DNA from: an uncultured Eubacteriales bacterium
GTDB taxonomy: Bacteria > Bacillota > Clostridia > Christensenellales > CAG-138
NCBI GenBank assembly: GCA_900550525.1
Contig: URSN01000120.1
Location: forward strand, 1 to 5,453
Reading direction: 5' to 3'
Length of the DNA: 5,453 nt
The stretch's first letter is position 1; the number at the start of each line of letters is the position of its first letter. Shown one piece after another: positions 1-5,453 of the stretch. Position numbers and translations under genes: made by a program. The notes under the pieces are model-generated. The model saw only the letters and a program-made list of their open reading frames with translations, made no database searches and was not told where the DNA came from.

Positions 1-23
1 CGTGTGCTTTGGCGGCGGGCGGG

Positions 24-52
24 TTGTGCCGCGGCCGCGCGCGTGGTATGAT
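24..52 (+). promoter_or_regulatory. Predicted sigma-A-type promoter with extended -10, upstream of the asparaginase gene
   Basis: A -35-like TTGTGC lies at 24-29 and a -10 TATGAT at 47-52, separated by exactly 17 bases. The -10 is preceded by TG at 44-45, giving the extended -10 form TGnTATGAT. The -10 stands out as an AT-rich island in very GC-rich surroundings. The -35 matches the consensus only in its TTG, which an extended -10 can compensate for. Transcription would be expected to start about 7 bases after the -10, near 59, leaving a leader of roughly 25 bases before the ATG at 85. This is a reading of consensus elements; no start site has been measured. Confidence 0.6.
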
Positions 53-74
53 ACGGGATGGCAAACGGGAAAAC

Positions 75-82
75 GGGAGGAG
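75..82 (+). promoter_or_regulatory. Ribosome binding site that decides the asparaginase start
   Basis: GGGAGGAG at 75-82 lies just before the ATG at 85. Measured from the GGAGG core (76-80) the spacer is 4 bases, slightly short but workable. The alternative in-frame ATG at 58 has no purine-rich site upstream and would sit at or before the expected transcript start near 59. Both points favour 85. Confidence 0.6.
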
Positions 83-84
83 CC

Positions 85-1101
85 ATGGAACGGGATAGAA
101 AGCGCATCTGCATGATCACCACCGGCGGCACGATCGCCTCGAGCGAGAGCGGCGAGGGGCTTGCGCCGAGCCTGCGCCCGGCGGATATCCTGCGCCGCCT
201 GCGCCTGCCGGAGGGGCTGTGCCGCGTGGAGGCGGCGGAGGTATGCCGCATCGACAGCACGGACGTGACGCCCGCGCACTGGCTGGCCATGGCGGAGGCC
301 ATCCGGCAGCGCTACGACGCCTGTGACGGATTCGTCGTGCTGCACGGCACGGACACCATGGCCTATACGGCGGCGGCGCTCTCGTACCTGATCCAGCGCT
401 CGCCCAAGCCCATCGTGCTCACCGGCGCGCAGCGCCCCATCGACCGCGAGAGCACCGACTCCAAGACGAACCTGCTCGACGCGTTCCGCTATGCGTGCGC
501 GGACGCCGCAAGCGGCGTGCAGATCGTGTTCGACGGCCGCGTGATCACCGGCACGCGCGCGCGCAAGGTGCGCACCAAGAGCTTCCACGCGTTCTCCAGC
601 ATCAATTTCCCGGAGCTGGCCGTGCTGTGCGACGGGCAGCTGCTGCAATACATCGAGGAGCCGCGCCCGGACGGGCCGGTCTTTTACGGCGCGCTGAACG
701 GGCGCGTGGCGCTGCTCAAGCTCATCCCGGGCGTGGACGCGGCGCTGCTGGGCCATCTGCTGCAGCGCAACGACGCGGTGATCGTCGAGAGCTACGGCGT
801 GGGCGGCGTGCCCACGGCGGGCGGCTTTCTCGAGCGGATCACGCGCGCGGCGGCGCAGGGCAAGACCGTCGTGATGACCACGCAGGTGCCAAACGAGGGC
901 AGCGATATCGGCCTCTACCGCGTTGGCAGCCGGCTCAAGGGCGTGCCGGGCGTGCTCGAGGCGTACGACATGACGACCGAGGCGGTCGTCACCAAGCTGA
1001 TGTGGATTTTGGGCCAGACGCGCGACAGCGCCGCCGTGCGCCGCCTGTTCTACACGCCCGTGGCGCACGACATCCTCTACCCCGGCGCGCGCGGGGACTG
1101 A
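85..1101 (+). CDS. ansA: Type I (cytosolic) L-asparaginase
   Basis: Predicted to hydrolyse L-asparagine to aspartate and ammonia in the cytoplasm, for nitrogen use and aspartate supply. From the ATG at 85 it is 338 residues, the usual length for AnsA-type enzymes. The first catalytic motif TTGGTIAS has its nucleophilic Thr at residue 16. The second, HGTDTM, supplies Thr89-Asp90. By alignment to known asparaginases, the Lys of the triad is Lys160 in RARKVRT. IDSTD at 56-60 corresponds to the substrate-binding loop. There is no signal peptide, which separates it from secreted type II enzymes. The C-terminal half carries ESYGVGGVP and TTQVPNEG, as in the type I family. An in-frame ATG at 58 would add nine residues, but the promoter and ribosome binding site favour 85. 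It stands alone on its strand, convergent with gpsA. Glutaminase side activity or a Glu-tRNA(Gln) amidotransferase subunit D is less likely given the short N-terminus. Function is confident; the exact symbol less so. Confidence 0.93.
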   Translation: MERDRKRICMITTGGTIASSESGEGLAPSLRPADILRRLRLPEGLCRVEAAEVCRIDSTDVTPAHWLAMAEAIRQRYDACDGFVVLHGTDTMAYTAAALSYLIQRSPKPIVLTGAQRPIDRESTDSKTNLLDAFRYACADAASGVQIVFDGRVITGTRARKVRTKSFHAFSSINFPELAVLCDGQLLQYIEEPRPDGPVFYGALNGRVALLKLIPGVDAALLGHLLQRNDAVIVESYGVGGVPTAGGFLERITRAAAQGKTVVMTTQVPNEGSDIGLYRVGSRLKGVPGVLEAYDMTTEAVVTKLMWILGQTRDSAAVRRLFYTPVAHDILYPGARGD

Positions 1102-1123
1102 CGCGCGTCCACCCCCCGTCCCT

Positions 1124-1162
1124 GAAAAAGCAAAAGAACGTCCCCCGCCGCGGCGGAGAACG
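1124..1162 (-). terminator. Intrinsic (rho-independent) terminator of the gpsA operon
   Basis: Read on the - strand, CGTTCTCCGC (1162-1153), loop CGCG (1152-1149) and GCGGGGGACG (1148-1139) form a 10-pair stem with two G-U pairs. It is followed directly by the T-rich run TTCTTTTGCTTTTT (1138-1125). It begins 31 bases after the gpsA stop. On the + strand the same hairpin is followed by CCCTTATCC rather than a T-run, so it should work mainly for the - strand unit. Confidence 0.82.
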
Positions 1163-1193
1163 CCCTTATCCAAACGGGCCGTATCCTGCGCGC

Positions 1194-2153
1194 TCAGAAC
1201 TCGCGCTTGAGGCTGCGCGCGGTGAACAGCGCGCCGAGCGCCTCCTGCGGGTCGCGCGCCTGGTAGAGGATCTGGTACACCGTATGGCAGATGGGCAGCT
1301 CCACGCCGGTGCGCCGCTCCAGCAGGCGCAGCGCGCGCACGGTATGGCAGCCCTCGGCCAGCGCGGCGAACGGCTCGCCGCGGATAAACGCCTCGCCGTA
1401 CTGCCGGTTGCGGCTGTAGGGGGAGAACACGGTGGCCTCGTAATCGCCCAGGTGGCACAGCCCGTAGGCGGAGAGCCCGTTGCCGCCCATCGCCTCGATG
1501 AGGCGGGCGACCTCGCGCGCGCCGCGGGACATGAGCGCGCCCTTGAGCGTGCACAGGCCCATCGCGGCGAGCATGCCGGCGGCAACGCCCACGACGTTCT
1601 TGGCCGCCGCGCCGATCTCGTTGCCGATGAGGTCCGCGCCATAGTAGAAGCGGATCAGCTCGCCGGAAAACGCCGTGATGAGCCGCTCCTTGACGGCCTC
1701 GTCCGCGCTGTCGATCACCATGCAGTTGGGCACGCCGCGGTAGAACTCCTGCACGTGCCCCGGCCCGAGCCACACGGCCACGGCGTTGGACGCATCCAGC
1801 GCCGCGGCGGCCAGCTGCGACGGGCGCAGCGCGGTATCCGCCTCGAGCCCCTTCATGCACAGCACGAAGGTCCTGTCCGTGAGCGCGAGCGGCCGCAGCT
1901 GCTCCATCAGCGCGCGCAAATCCTGCACACCGATGGAGACGACGATGGTTTCCGCAGCGCGCGCGTCCGTAAGGTCCGTCGTCAGCGCCACGGAGGGCGG
2001 CAGCTCCAGCAGGTCGTTGCGGCGTTCGGAGAGGAAGCGCCGCATGCGCGGCGAGCCCGCGCGGCCGTACAGCGTCACGTCATGTCCCAGCCGGTCGAGG
2101 TACCACGCGATGAGCGAGCCCCACCGGCCGCAGCCGATCACAAAAATGCGCAT
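1194..2153 (-). CDS. gpsA: Glycerol-3-phosphate dehydrogenase [NAD(P)+]
   Basis: Predicted cytoplasmic enzyme reducing dihydroxyacetone phosphate to sn-glycerol-3-phosphate with NAD(P)H, the backbone for phospholipid synthesis. It has 319 residues, close to the family norm of about 330. The N-terminal Rossmann domain opens with IGCGRWG (6-12), the GxGxxG nucleotide-binding loop. CMKGLE at 99-104 matches the family's SKGLE strand, and GPGH at 130-133 stands where GPSH is usual. In the helical C-terminal domain, IGAAAKN (180-186) gives the catalytic Lys185, HLGD (234-237) the conserved Asp237, and SRNRQYG (247-253) the substrate-phosphate loop. LPICHTVYQILY near 286-297 matches the family's C-terminal helix. 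ATG 2153 is chosen because the Rossmann strand begins right there and AAGGGA (2165-2160) lies 6 bases upstream; the reading frame upstream is shadow. It is the last gene of the - strand unit, 46 bases after the flavin oxidoreductase and just before the terminator. The deviating GPGH and the W-G-S in place of W-G-T mark a divergent branch, but all catalytic positions I can align are kept. Confidence 0.92.
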   Translation of the reverse strand: MRIFVIGCGRWGSLIAWYLDRLGHDVTLYGRAGSPRMRRFLSERRNDLLELPPSVALTTDLTDARAAETIVVSIGVQDLRALMEQLRPLALTDRTFVLCMKGLEADTALRPSQLAAAALDASNAVAVWLGPGHVQEFYRGVPNCMVIDSADEAVKERLITAFSGELIRFYYGADLIGNEIGAAAKNVVGVAAGMLAAMGLCTLKGALMSRGAREVARLIEAMGGNGLSAYGLCHLGDYEATVFSPYSRNRQYGEAFIRGEPFAALAEGCHTVRALRLLERRTGVELPICHTVYQILYQARDPQEALGALFTARSLKREF

Positions 2154-2159
2154 AGGGAA

Positions 2160-2165
2160 TCCCTT
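2160..2165 (-). promoter_or_regulatory. gpsA ribosome binding site
   Basis: AAGGGA on the - strand, 6 bases before the ATG at 2153. It is a moderate match to the Shine-Dalgarno sequence and overlaps a small inverted repeat AGGGA-T-TCCCT (2164-2154) that runs up to the start codon. It fixes the start at 2153. Confidence 0.5.
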
Positions 2166-2166
2166 G

Positions 2167-2194
2167 CGCGGCGCGGCGCCCGGCGCGCGCCGCG
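2167..2194 (-). other. All-GC hairpin in the intercistronic gap, abutting the gpsA ribosome binding site
   Basis: CGCGGCGCG (2167-2175) and CGCGCCGCG (2186-2194) are perfect reverse complements separated by a 10-base loop. In the - strand transcript this stem ends one base before the AAGGGA of gpsA. No T-run follows, so it is not an intrinsic terminator. It could block 3' exonucleases or tune gpsA translation. In sequence this GC-rich a 9-pair stem can also arise by chance, so function is inferred only. Confidence 0.35.
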
Positions 2195-2199
2195 GCCGT

Positions 2200-2823
2200 T
2201 CAGCGGATGAAGTTCGTGCGCGCGCCGCGCTCGGCCTCCGGCGCGGCGACGCCCGCGCGGCGGCCCGCCTCGATGCAGCGCAGCAGCCACGCCATGTTGC
2301 GCGCAAGGTTGCGCACGGTCTGCATGCCCTCCAGATCCGCCGCGACGTCCTCCGCGCGCTGCCCGTGCACCATGGGCCAGTAGGTGGAGGACACGAGCGG
2401 CATCTGCGCAAAGGCGAAATACTTGTTCAGCACCTCGAGCGAGGCGGTGGTGCCGGCGCGCCGCGCGGACACGATGGCGGCGGCGGGCTTCTGGGCGGCA
2501 TGGCAGCCGCCGGCATAGAACAGCCGGTCCAGCAGGCACAGCAGCGTGCCGTTGGGCGAGGCGTAATACACCGGCGAACCGACGATGAGCCCGTCCGCCG
2601 CGGCGAGCGCCTCGATGCAGCGGTTCACCGCGTCGTCGTCATACACGCAGCGGTGCGGCCCGGCGCACCCGCCGCAGCCAACGCACCCGCGCACGGGCTG
2701 CGCCGCGCCGTGGATCAGCTCGGTCTCGATCCCCTCGCCGCGCAATACCCGCGCCGCCTCCGCCAGCGCCGCATGCGTGCAGCCCGCCGCGTGCGGACTG
2801 CCGTTGATGAGCAGTACCCTCAT
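2200..2823 (-). CDS. Flavodoxin-fold NAD(P)H-dependent flavin oxidoreductase, iron-sulfur-flavoprotein-like
   Basis: A 207-residue protein of the NADPH-dependent FMN reductase / flavodoxin family, predicted to bind FMN and transfer electrons from NAD(P)H or a ferredoxin-like partner in the cytoplasm. Residues 3-16 (VLLINGSP followed by HAAGCT) are the first strand and phosphate-binding loop for FMN. GSPVYYASPNG (82-92) is the conserved second FMN loop, followed by LLDRLFY. Between them, Cys47, Cys50, Cys53 and Cys59 form C-x2-C-x2-C-x5-C, which fits the compact cysteine motif (CX2CX2CX4-7C) that carries a 4Fe-4S cluster in archaeal iron-sulfur flavoprotein Isf. Many bacterial flavodoxin-family relatives have similar cysteines, so a bound cluster is not certain. 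The C-terminal about 55 residues are Arg/Ala-rich and helical. ATG 2823 is preferred over GTG 2853 because AAAGGAG lies upstream of it and the family strand starts at residue 2. It follows the lipoprotein stop by 26 bases and precedes gpsA by 46, so it is probably cotranscribed. The natural substrate is unknown. Confidence 0.85.
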   Translation of the reverse strand: MRVLLINGSPHAAGCTHAALAEAARVLRGEGIETELIHGAAQPVRGCVGCGGCAGPHRCVYDDDAVNRCIEALAAADGLIVGSPVYYASPNGTLLCLLDRLFYAGGCHAAQKPAAAIVSARRAGTTASLEVLNKYFAFAQMPLVSSTYWPMVHGQRAEDVAADLEGMQTVRNLARNMAWLLRCIEAGRRAGVAAPEAERGARTNFIR

Positions 2824-2832
2824 AAGCCCTCT

Positions 2833-2839
2833 CTCCTTT
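2833..2839 (-). promoter_or_regulatory. Ribosome binding site that decides the flavin oxidoreductase start
   Basis: AAAGGAG on the - strand, 9 bases before the ATG at 2823. The longer frame from the GTG at 2853 would contain this site inside its coding sequence and overlap the lipoprotein stop codon, so 2823 is the better start. Confidence 0.7.
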
Positions 2840-2849
2840 CCCGTTGCGC

Positions 2850-3380
2850 TCACGCGCCGTTGCCGCCGGCCGCCGTCTCCGGCTCAACCGGCGTGAACGG
2901 CGTTTCGATCTCGAGCGTAAAGTCCATGCCCTGCACGTCGATATCGGTCAGTATCTCGGCGTAAATGGCGTTGCTGCCGCTCTCGAGCACCGTGCCGCCC
3001 TCGGCGTTGTGGATGCGCCCGGTGCCGCACACGCGCCCGTCCTCGCTGCGGTAGACGATGTTCACCACGCCGTCAAGCGGCAGCGGATAGGCGTTGACGC
3101 ACACGCCGTCGAGAAACGTGCCCGTGCCGTACTCGTACACGCGCAGGTCCCCAAAGGACAGATAGTAGCGGAAATAGTGGTCGTCCATCTCGACGCGGTT
3201 GCCCAGCAGGTCCGTCGGCACGGGCGCCGCCGTCGTCTCCAGCACGAAGGGCGCCGGCGTGGGCGTGGGCGTGGCGGAGGGCGTGGGCGTGCCGCTGATC
3301 TCAGGCTCGATGCGCACGCAGGCCGGCAGCGCGGCAAGCAGCAGCGCGAGCAGGCACAAAAGCGCGCCCCGCCCCCTCAT
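2850..3380 (-). CDS. Small secreted lipoprotein of unknown function with a Thr-Pro linker
   Basis: A 176-residue protein I do not recognise as a named family. Residues 1-21 form a lipoprotein signal: MRGRG, a Leu/Ala-rich core (residues 6-18) and the lipobox LPAC with Cys21 as the lipidated residue. Pro at the -2 position is unusual but tolerated in some lipoproteins. Residues 30-44 are a Thr-Pro linker of the kind that spaces a domain away from the membrane. The remaining 130 residues hold alternating hydrophobic and polar stretches with many Asp, Glu, Tyr and Val and only two Cys, suggesting a beta-rich extracytoplasmic domain. ATG 3380 is chosen because the signal starts there and GGGAGGG (3392-3386) lies 5 bases upstream; the frame upstream of it is antisense-like shadow. 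The ATG overlaps the NAPRT stop (ATGA, 3380-3377), implying translational coupling. The gene is ordinary in composition for this window. A substrate-binding or envelope role is possible but unsupported. Confidence 0.85.
   Translation of the reverse strand: MRGRGALLCLLALLLAALPACVRIEPEISGTPTPSATPTPTPAPFVLETTAAPVPTDLLGNRVEMDDHYFRYYLSFGDLRVYEYGTGTFLDGVCVNAYPLPLDGVVNIVYRSEDGRVCGTGRIHNAEGGTVLESGSNAIYAEILTDIDVQGMDFTLEIETPFTPVEPETAAGGNGA
3256..3291 (-). repeat. Hexanucleotide tandem repeat encoding the lipoprotein Thr-Pro linker
   Basis: On the + strand GGCGTG is repeated three times (3256-3273), then one degenerate unit GCGGAG (3274-3279), then two more copies (3280-3291). That makes six units of 6 bases. 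Read on the - strand each unit gives a Thr-Pro pair, so gain or loss of units keeps the frame and only changes linker length. Confidence 0.8.
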
Positions 3381-5453
3381 GCGCGCCCTCCCGCATGCTC
3401 GGCGATCAGGCGCTTTTTGAGGTCGTAGAGCCGGTCGGACAGGTCCACCTTGTAGATGTGCGGCTGCATGAGGCGCCGGTACTCGTCCCACATGGTCGCA
3501 AGCTCGGCCTTTGCATACGCCTGGATGTCCATCACCGCGGGGGAATGGTACACCTGCCGCCCCTCGCGGAACACCGGCACGAGCAGCTCGCGCGCGGTGA
3601 AATGCTCGAGCAGCATGTTCTTGTACGGGTGCTCCGGGTCAAAGATGCGCAGGGGCTTTGTGGTGTCGATCGTCTCCTCGTCGAGGGCGATGAGGTCGGC
3701 GATGGCCATGCCGTCGTCCGCGCCGTAGAGGCGGAACACCTTCTTGTAGCCGGGGTTGGTGATCTTGGCCGGGTTGTCGGACAGCTTGATCTTGGGCGTC
3801 ATCCTCCCGTTCACGACCTCCGCCGCCATCTTGTACACGCCGCCGAGCGCCGGATTGTCCTCGCTGGTGATCAGGCGCGTGCCCACGCCCCAGGTGTCGA
3901 TGCGGCAGCCCTGCATCTTCAGGTCGCGGATGACGTTCTCGTCGAGATCGCTCGAGGCGCAGATCTTCGCGTTCGGGAAGCCCGCCTCGTCGAGCATGCG
4001 GCGCGCGCGCTTGCTCAGGTAGGCAAGGTCGCCGCTGTCGAGCCGGATGCCCACCGGCTCGAGCCCCTTTGCCCGCAGCTCGCGGAACACCGTGATGGCG
4101 TTCGGCACGCCGCTGTGCAGCGTGTCGTACGTATCCACCAGCAGCAGGCAGGCATGCGGGAACGTCTCGGCATAGGCGCGGAAGGCGCTCAGCTCGTCCG
4201 GAAAGCTCATGACCCAGCTGTGCGCATGCGTGCCGCTGACCGCAACGTCGAACATCTCTCCCGCCAGCACGTTGCTCGTGGACGCACAGCCGCCGATCAC
4301 CGCCGCGCGCGCGCCGTAGATGCCCGCGTCCGCCCCCTGCGCGCGGCGCAGGCCGAACTCCAGCACCGCGCCGCCCTCCGCCGCGCAGCACACGCGGCTG
4401 GCCTTGGTGGCGATGAGCGTCTGGTGGTTGATGAAGGTGAGGATCGCCGTCTCGATCAGCTGCGCCTGCATGATCGGCGCGCGCACGCGCACGAGCGGCT
4501 CGTACGGGAACACGACCGTGCCCTCGCGCATGGCGTAGATCTCGCCGGTGAAGCGCAGCTTGCCAAGATAGGCGAGGAACGCCTCGTCGAACAGGCCGAG
4601 CGAGCGCAGATAGGCCAGATCCTGCTCGGAAAAGTGCAGGCCGTTGATGTAGTCGATCACGCTTTGCAGCCCGGCGGCGATGGCATAGGTGATGTTGCTC
4701 TTGGGGCGGAAGAACACGTCGAACACGCCCTCGATGCCCGCAAAGAAGGGGAGGACGAACTGGATCCACACCACACGGATGAGGCAGAGCGAGATGAGCA
4801 GCTCCACCATCGGCGGCACGCTGCGGCCGGTGCCGCGCACTGCGCCCGCCATGCCGTGGAGGATGGCCAGCAGGAAGTAGAAGGGGCAGTAGTAGTGCAT
4901 GGCGCTGCACCCGAAGGCCACCACCGTCTCGTCGGAGGTGAACAGGTGCATGATGGGATTCTGGAACGCCAGCAGCAGAGCACCGGTGCAGAGGGTGTAG
5001 AGCACGCCCAAGCCCAGCGTGACCCACATGCCATTCTTCACTCGTTTGAGGTTGCCTGCGCCATAGTTCTGGCCCACGAAGGTCGTCGCCGCCATGCTGA
5101 AACTGGTGACGGGCAGGATGTTGAAGCCGTCGATTTTCATATAGGCCGCAAAGCCTGCCATGGCGGCGGCACCGTAGCTGTTCACGCTGGCCTGCACCAG
5201 CACGTTGGAAAAGGAGATGACCATGTTCTGGATGCCGGTGGGAAGGCCGATGCGGATGATGCGGGAGGTCATCCGCTGATCGGGCCGGATGGCGGAAAGC
5301 TCCACCTTGTAGTCGGCGTCCACCTTCATCAGAAAACGGAGGCTCAGCACACAGGAGACCAGCTGGCTGAAGTCGGTGGCGATGGCCGCACCCGCCACAC
5401 CCAACATCAGACAGGCGAAGAACACCAGGACGAGGAAGATGATGGTGATGGAA
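3377..5453 (-). CDS. pncB: Nicotinate phosphoribosyltransferase lacking its N-terminus, fused in frame behind a partial MATE transporter
   Basis: The frame is open from the right edge of the window to the TGA at 3379-3377. Numbered from the GTG at 5425, residues 1-235 are MATE transporter and 236-682 are NAPRT. NAPRT joins nicotinate and PRPP to give nicotinate mononucleotide, coupled to ATP hydrolysis, in NAD salvage. NAPRT marks are FDVFFR (235-240), [11 protein letters not shown] (301-311), [12 protein letters not shown] (333-344), EFGLRRAQG (356-364), GTHAHSW (398-404), DTYDTLHSG (431-439) and RLDSGDL (461-467). By alignment to Salmonella NAPRT, His402 would be the phosphorylated histidine. 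The NAPRT part is 447 residues, whereas Gram-positive-type enzymes have roughly 475-490. The missing 30-40 residues include the conserved TDLYxLTM region near the nicotinate pocket. No ribosome binding site with a credible internal start restores it. The stop overlaps the lipoprotein start. I infer an intact pncB in the source genome and a chimeric or recombined 5' end here; a genuine fusion is possible but less likely. Confidence 0.8.
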   Translation of the reverse strand, partial: SITIIFLVLVFFACLMLGVAGAAIATDFSQLVSCVLSLRFLMKVDADYKVELSAIRPDQRMTSRIIRIGLPTGIQNMVISFSNVLVQASVNSYGAAAMAGFAAYMKIDGFNILPVTSFSMAATTFVGQNYGAGNLKRVKNGMWVTLGLGVLYTLCTGALLLAFQNPIMHLFTSDETVVAFGCSAMHYYCPFYFLLAILHGMAGAVRGTGRSVPPMVELLISLCLIRVVWIQFVLPFFAGIEGVFDVFFRPKSNITYAIAAGLQSVIDYINGLHFSEQDLAYLRSLGLFDEAFLAYLGKLRFTGEIYAMREGTVVFPYEPLVRVRAPIMQAQLIETAILTFINHQTLIATKASRVCCAAEGGAVLEFGLRRAQGADAGIYGARAAVIGGCASTSNVLAGEMFDVAVSGTHAHSWVMSFPDELSAFRAYAETFPHACLLLVDTYDTLHSGVPNAITVFRELRAKGLEPVGIRLDSGDLAYLSKRARRMLDEAGFPNAKICASSDLDENVIRDLKMQGCRIDTWGVGTRLITSEDNPALGGVYKMAAEVVNGRMTPKIKLSDNPAKITNPGYKKVFRLYGADDGMAIADLIALDEETIDTTKPLRIFDPEHPYKNMLLEHFTARELLVPVFREGRQVYHSPAVMDIQAYAKAELATMWDEYRRLMQPHIYKVDLSDRLYDLKKRLIAEHAGGRA
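3386..3392 (-). promoter_or_regulatory. Lipoprotein ribosome binding site inside the end of NAPRT
   Basis: GGGAGGG on the - strand lies 5 bases before the ATG at 3380, within the last NAPRT codons. Together with the ATGA overlap it supports coupled translation of the lipoprotein and fixes its start after the long antisense-like extension. Confidence 0.7.
4712..4735 (-). other. MATE/NAPRT junction on a short direct repeat
   Basis: On the - strand CGTGTTC occurs at 4727-4721 and again at 4718-4712, 9 bases apart, encoding VF-D-VF. MATE relatives end a loop with GVF and NAPRT relatives start a strand with VFDVF, so both parents would share this short sequence. The frame is preserved through the join. 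This is where sequence identity and base composition both change. Confidence 0.6.
4727..5453 (-). other. MATE-family efflux transporter fragment (C-terminal half, both ends missing)
   Basis: About 242 codons of a multidrug and toxic compound extrusion (MATE) protein, read in from the right edge. Such proteins are Na+ or H+ antiporters of about 450 residues with 12 helices. Numbered from GTG 5425, recognisable pieces are [10 protein letters not shown] (9-18), [42 protein letters not shown], and [10 protein letters not shown], followed by a helix ending near [11 protein letters not shown] (225-235). Relatives continue after that point with a phrase like LSYPVSW, the last helix; here the sequence changes to NAPRT. 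The first half lies outside the window. GC is about 62% over 660 hand-counted bases, with fewer GCGC runs than the rest, suggesting a different source genome or a transferred gene. Confidence 0.85.

Noticed and set aside
1093..1123. Possible + strand terminator GGGGAC...GTCCC after asparaginase
   Set aside because: The loop is long, the stem short, and an A-run rather than a T-run follows on this strand.
1145..1156. CCGCCGCGGCGG perfect palindrome as a protein-binding operator
   Set aside because: It is the inner part of the gpsA terminator stem and is explained by that.
495..2210. A 571-residue open frame on the + strand
   Set aside because: It lies out of frame inside the asparaginase gene and antisense to gpsA. 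Its product is a low-complexity Arg/Ala/His string typical of GC-rich shadow frames, with no recognisable motif.
2154..2411. N-terminal extension of GpsA to 405 residues
   Set aside because: The extra 86 residues are Arg/Ala/Pro-rich and overlap the flavin oxidoreductase in another frame. GpsA proteins begin at the Rossmann strand, which matches ATG 2153 with its own ribosome binding site.
2844..3428. A + strand frame of 194 residues opposite the lipoprotein
   Set aside because: Its composition is Arg/His/Gly-rich and repetitive, mirroring the Thr-Pro repeat. The - strand frame has a signal peptide, lipobox and ribosome binding site.
3639..5027. A 462-residue open frame on the - strand
   Set aside because: It is the shifted-frame shadow of the MATE/NAPRT coding region, rich in Arg, His, Ala and Gly with no family motif.
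3377..5453. A genuine new bifunctional transporter-enzyme coupling drug efflux or nicotinate uptake to NAD synthesis
   Set aside because: Both partners are truncated at the join, the enzyme would end up on the wrong side of the membrane, and composition changes at the same point. Kept as a finding, but not as a supported system.
1..5453. CRISPR arrays, tRNA or rRNA genes, insertion sequences, integrase or attachment sites
   Set aside because: I saw no spaced direct repeats, no tRNA-like cloverleaf or rRNA-like stretches, no transposase motifs and no terminal inverted repeats.

Overview
The window looks like chromosome from a high-GC bacterium of the Clostridia (Firmicutes), possibly a gut lineage such as Christensenellales or a high-GC Oscillospirales relative. 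This rests on protein flavour (clostridial-type asparaginase, Gram-positive-type nicotinate phosphoribosyltransferase, a Cys-anchored lipoprotein with a Thr-Pro linker), clear AG-rich ribosome binding sites and GC that I hand-counted at about 65-80% on sampled lines. The taxonomic call is inference and uncertain.

Layout. On the + strand, positions 24-52 hold a good sigma-A-type promoter with an extended -10. It drives a single gene, a cytosolic type I L-asparaginase (85-1101). Everything else is on the - strand and reads right to left as one close-packed transcription unit: a MATE transporter fragment running in from the right edge, fused in frame to nicotinate phosphoribosyltransferase (NAPRT; stop at 3377); a small lipoprotein (3380-2850, overlapping the NAPRT stop by 4 bases); a flavodoxin-fold NAD(P)H:flavin oxidoreductase with an iron-sulfur-flavoprotein-like cysteine motif (2823-2200); and glycerol-3-phosphate dehydrogenase GpsA (2153-1194). 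The unit ends in a convincing intrinsic terminator at 1162-1124, in the 92-base gap that separates it from the convergent asparaginase gene. The gap before gpsA carries an all-GC hairpin abutting the gpsA Shine-Dalgarno. No stretch over 300 bases lacks a gene.

How the genes relate. NAPRT makes nicotinate mononucleotide for NAD synthesis, while GpsA and the flavin oxidoreductase both use NAD(P)H. A pyridine-nucleotide/redox theme is therefore possible, but nothing in the sequence proves it. GpsA supplies sn-glycerol-3-phosphate for phospholipid synthesis.

The main anomaly is the right end. About 242 codons of a MATE efflux protein lead without interruption into NAPRT at about 4712-4735, exactly where MATE should enter its last helix and where NAPRT should still have its N-terminal 30-40 residues (including the conserved TDLYxLTM region). 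The join sits on a 7-base direct repeat, and base composition changes there (MATE side about 62% GC by hand count; NAPRT side about 70%). I think a chimeric contig join or a recombination scar is more likely than a working fusion enzyme. I did not find a convincing new biological system here.
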